Part shown: one piece after another, positions 5,490-7,257 of the stretch
How the letters are laid out: every line of letters starts with the position of its first letter
Position numbering within the stretch: position 1 is the first letter of the stretch
Assembly: GCA_020431745.1 (NCBI GenBank)
Contig: JAGQHR010000146.1
Span: 1 to 7,257, forward strand
DNA: 7,257 nt
Direction: 5' to 3'
From: Candidatus Eiseniibacteriota bacterium
GTDB taxonomy: Bacteria; Eisenbacteria; RBG-16-71-46; CAIMUX01
Made by a program: the position numbers and the translations under genes
Notes under the pieces: model-generated
What the model saw: the letters and a program-made list of their open reading frames with translations, nothing else
Database searches by the model: none
Told to the model about the DNA's origin: nothing

Positions 5490-6575
5490 CTAACGCGTCG
5501 ATCCGACGACCGCACCCGAAGCCTCGCGCTCGATGGGAGTCACCGCGAGCTCCAATACTCTGGTGCGACGGATGACCGAGAGGCTGGTGGGCACCCCGAT
5601 CCGATCCTCGGTGAGGTGCCGGTGCAGATCGTCCACTCCGGCCACCGGATCGCCGCCGAACCGGACGAGGAGATCGCCGGTCAGCATTCCCGCTTCCGCG
5701 GCCGGGCTTCCGCGCTCGACCGAAGAAATGAGGATCCCGGTCCCGAGGCCCAGCCCGAAGACGCGCACGAAACGGCGCGGGATCGTCACGGTCTGGCCGG
5801 CGAATCCGAGGTAGCCCCGCCGGATCCGTCCCCGCGTGATGAGCTGGGTTGCCACGAACGACGCGGTGTTGACCGCGATGGCGAAGCAGATTCCCTGAGC
5901 GGGGCGGATCATCGCGGTGTTCACGCCGATGACGACGCCCCGGGAATCGACCAAGGGGCCTCCGGAGTTGCCGGGGTTGAGGGCGGCGTCGGTCTGCAGG
6001 ACATCGTCGATGAGGCGTCCGGACCGCGAACGCAACGACCGTCCGAGCGCGGACACCACTCCCGCCGTGACGCTGTATTGGAATCCGAACGGGTTCCCGA
6101 TCGCGATGGCGACCTGACCGACGCGCAAAGCGGAGGAGTCTCCGAGGTCGACGACGGGGTGGCCGAGATCGGGAATGCGGATCACTGCGAGATCGGTGTC
6201 GGGATCGTCCCCGATCAGAACAGCTTCGCTGCGGGTGCCGTCGATGAGGGAGACCCAGATGCGGCTCGCGCCTTCGACCACATGGCTGTTCGTGAGGATC
6301 AGGCCATCCTGCGTGATGAGGAATCCGGAGCCCGTGCCTCCCGGAACCCGCGCCGGCTTCTTCCCCCGCATCGCCCGACGCTCGACCGCGATGTGCACGA
6401 CCGCCGGACTGACCCGCTCGGCTGCCGTGGCGACCGCGTCGGAGTACGCGTCCAGCAACCGGCCGTCGGCAACCTCCGGCAAGCCTCTGTCGCCGTCGAG
6501 AGCTCCGTCGGGCGGCGCGGCCGTTCCTCCCAACTGGATGAAGTGCTGCAGCTCCTCGTGCATGGTGTTCCTCAC
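5490..6575 (-). CDS. HtrA/Deg-type S1C serine protease with one PDZ domain, no signal peptide
   Basis: A 361-residue trypsin-like protease of the HtrA (DegP/DegQ/DegS) family. The catalytic triad is complete: H98 in TNSHVVEG, D128 in DTDLAVIRI, S204 in NPGNSGGPLVD. Other family marks are GTGSGFLI (80-87) and AIGNPFGFQYSVTAGVVSAL (158-177). A single PDZ domain follows at about 254-345 (RRGYLGF binding-loop region; GILISSVERGSPAAEAGMLTGD, 280-301 in part). HtrA proteins degrade or guard misfolded proteins, usually in the periplasm as trimers or larger cages. Here residues 1-55 are polar (MRNTMHEELQHF onward) with no hydrophobic segment, and an in-frame TGA at 6596-6594 rules out an upstream extension, so it appears to be cytoplasmic. 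GTG 6575 (GGAGG six bases away) and ATG 6563 (GAGG six bases away) are both good starts; I use the first. It is divergent from the hydrolase gene and precedes the DUF5916 gene. Confidence 0.94.
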   Translation of the reverse strand: MRNTMHEELQHFIQLGGTAAPPDGALDGDRGLPEVADGRLLDAYSDAVATAAERVSPAVVHIAVERRAMRGKKPARVPGGTGSGFLITQDGLILTNSHVVEGASRIWVSLIDGTRSEAVLIGDDPDTDLAVIRIPDLGHPVVDLGDSSALRVGQVAIAIGNPFGFQYSVTAGVVSALGRSLRSRSGRLIDDVLQTDAALNPGNSGGPLVDSRGVVIGVNTAMIRPAQGICFAIAVNTASFVATQLITRGRIRRGYLGFAGQTVTIPRRFVRVFGLGLGTGILISSVERGSPAAEAGMLTGDLLVRFGGDPVAGVDDLHRHLTEDRIGVPTSLSVIRRTRVLELAVTPIEREASGAVVGSTR

Positions 6576-6581
6576 TCGGTT

Positions 6582-6586
6582 CCTCC
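6582..6586 (-). promoter_or_regulatory. Ribosome binding site of the protease; a second one lies within the first codons
   Basis: GGAGG on the minus strand sits six bases before GTG 6575. A second GAGG (6573-6570) sits six bases before the in-frame ATG at 6563, giving two equally spaced start signals and proteins differing by four residues. Either start leaves the protein without an export signal. Confidence 0.55.
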
Positions 6587-6663
6587 GCTCCGCTCACCTT
6601 TGGATCGCTCATCATGGTCGCCTTGGTCCGCGCCCCCGTCCGGCAGGCGGGACGACGGGCTGG

Positions 6664-6693
6664 ATCCGGTCAGAGGCATTGGATGCACCGGAT
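6664..6693. repeat. Inverted repeat with an inner stem in the divergent intergenic region
   Basis: ATCCGGT (6664-6670) and ACCGGAT (6687-6693) are perfect 7-base arms. The spacer itself contains GCAT-TGG-ATGC (6676-6686), so a 7-bp stem, a five-base bulge and a 4-bp inner stem with a 3-base loop can form. It lies between the divergent protease and hydrolase genes. It could be an operator, a cruciform or an RNA hairpin in an upstream transcript; no T run follows on either strand, so a terminator is unlikely. Confidence 0.4.
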
Positions 6694-6707
6694 GCCCGAG
6701 CGGTGGC

Positions 6708-6734
6708 GTTTCGTGGTCCCGGACATCACGAAAC
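6708..6734. promoter_or_regulatory. Nested inverted repeat abutting the hydrolase promoter, candidate operator
   Basis: GTTTCGTG (6708-6715) and CACGAAAC (6727-6734) are perfect 8-base arms with an 11-base spacer that contains a second palindrome, GTCC-C-GGAC (6716-6724). The right arm ends exactly one base before the proposed -35 box (6735). The size and position suit a dimeric regulator acting on the metallo-hydrolase gene, or on both divergent genes. The binding protein is unknown. Confidence 0.45.
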
Positions 6735-6764
6735 TTGTCGGATCCCCGCGACCGTTGGTACGCT
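6735..6764 (+). promoter_or_regulatory. Candidate promoter of the metallo-beta-lactamase-fold gene
   Basis: TTGTCG (6735-6740, four of six -35 bases) is followed by an 18-base spacer and TACGCT (6759-6764). The -10 is a poor match by itself but is preceded by TG at the extended -10 position (TGGTACGCT). Transcription would start near 6771 and give a leader of about 33 bases with a strong Shine-Dalgarno (GGGAGGGAG, 6791-6799). Based on motif only. Confidence 0.4.
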
Positions 6765-6803
6765 GCCCATCTTTGGTCGGAAACCTGAGCGGGAGGGAGT
6801 TCG

Positions 6804-7257
6804 ATGACGTTGCGAAGCTCGTTGGGGACAGCCGTCGTGGCCCTCTCGATCCTCACGGGGGCGGCCTCCGCACAGGATTTCTCGGCCGTCCAGATCGCGA
6901 CGACCCGGGTGGCTCCGGGGATCTACCGCCTCGCCGGTGAGGGCGGCAACATCGGGCTCTGCATCGGTCCGGACGGAGCGCTGCTGATCGACGACCAGTA
7001 TGCGGAGCTCTCCGAGAAGATTCAGGCGGCCGTCAAGGAAGTCACCGACCAGCCCATCCGCTACGTCGTGAACACCCACTGCCACGGCGATCACACGGGC
7101 GGAAACGAGAAGCTGCGGAAACTGGGAAGCCTCGTCGTCGCCCAGGACAACGCGCGCCGCCGCATGACGGAGTCGCTGGTGAACGAGGTCTTTCGGGTCG
7201 AGCTCCCTCCTCCTCCGCCCGGGAACCTGCCGCTCCTGACCTTCAACGACACGGTCA
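6804..7257 (+). CDS. Secreted metallo-beta-lactamase-fold hydrolase (N-terminal part, cut by window edge)
   Basis: The frame is open from the ATG at 6804 to the end of the window (151 codons), preceded by GGGAGGGAG at good spacing. Residues 1-23 are a Sec signal peptide ending ASA before Q24, so the enzyme is periplasmic or secreted. The rest starts a metallo-beta-lactamase fold: GIYRLAGEGGNIGLCIGPDG (39-58), LLIDDQYAEL (60-69), then the metal site NTHCHGDHTGGN (90-101), where H92, H94, D96 and H97 form the H-x-H-x-D-H dizinc motif. Members hydrolyse very different substrates, including beta-lactams, lactones, glyoxalase-type thioesters and phosphodiesters, so the substrate cannot be named, and resistance should not be assumed from the fold. 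The proline run PPPPP (135-139) is a linker-like loop. Further metal ligands lie beyond the window. It is divergent from the HtrA-type protease. Confidence 0.92.
   Translation, partial: MTLRSSLGTAVVALSILTGAASAQDFSAVQIATTRVAPGIYRLAGEGGNIGLCIGPDGALLIDDQYAELSEKIQAAVKEVTDQPIRYVVNTHCHGDHTGGNEKLRKLGSLVVAQDNARRRMTESLVNEVFRVELPPPPPGNLPLLTFNDTV

Noticed and set aside
5317..6615. A 432-codon minus-strand frame overlapping the protease in another reading frame
   Set aside because: The translation is dominated by Arg, Gly and Pro, while the alternative frame encodes a complete HtrA domain set.
5208..6788. A 526-codon plus-strand frame opposite the HtrA-type protease
   Set aside because: Low-complexity Arg/Asp/Gly-rich translation, antisense to a protease with an intact triad, and it ends without any family signature.
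6804..7257. Reading the metallo-beta-lactamase-fold gene as an antibiotic-resistance gene
   Set aside because: Only the N-terminal part with the general H-x-H-x-D-H site is visible. This superfamily has many non-lactamase functions and no resistance context is present.

Overview
The window carries seven protein-coding genes from a high-GC Gram-negative-type bacterium. Five are complete and two are cut by the window edges. An outer-membrane-type beta-barrel protein of the CBM9/DUF5916 type, exported YceI and metallo-beta-lactamase-fold proteins, and a lipid flippase all point to a double-membrane cell. DUF5916 proteins are common in Acidobacteriota, Gemmatimonadota, Bacteroidota and related environmental phyla. 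Together with the GC content this makes an Acidobacteriota- or Gemmatimonadota-like source plausible, but the sequence alone does not settle it. I see no mobile element, integrase, CRISPR array, tRNA or rRNA, so this looks like ordinary chromosomal sequence.

Left part (1-2062): a MurJ/MviN-family flippase gene reads leftward off the window (1-713, minus). It is divergent from a two-gene unit reading rightward: a MarR-family regulator (877-1407) and a secreted YceI-like lipid-binding protein (1426-2004), 18 bases apart. The 163-base divergent region is strikingly AT-rich and holds a perfect 15-bp palindrome (813-827), a good candidate MarR operator. A strong bulged hairpin (2033-2062) separates yceI from the next, convergent gene.

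Middle (2061-6575): three genes read leftward. In order of transcription they are a cytoplasmic-looking HtrA-type serine protease with one PDZ domain (5490-6575), a 782-residue CBM9/DUF5916 protein with a signal peptide and predicted C-terminal beta-barrel (2861-5209), and a SufR/DeoR-like regulator with a C-terminal cysteine cluster (2061-2759). The gaps of 280 and 101 bases, and a hairpin after the protease, suggest separate transcription units rather than one tight operon.

Right end (6576-7257): a divergent intergenic region of 228 bases contains two inverted-repeat structures and a plausible extended -10 promoter. It is followed by the first 151 codons of a secreted metallo-beta-lactamase-fold hydrolase (6804 onward).

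I do not find an obviously new multi-gene system. The observations most worth checking are the shared MarR-type operator between an undecaprenyl-lipid flippase and a polyisoprenoid-binding YceI gene, the cysteine-rich SufR-like regulator away from any suf gene, the HtrA protease with no export signal, and the nested inverted repeats abutting the hydrolase promoter. Many long open frames lie opposite real genes; I treat them as GC-driven shadows.
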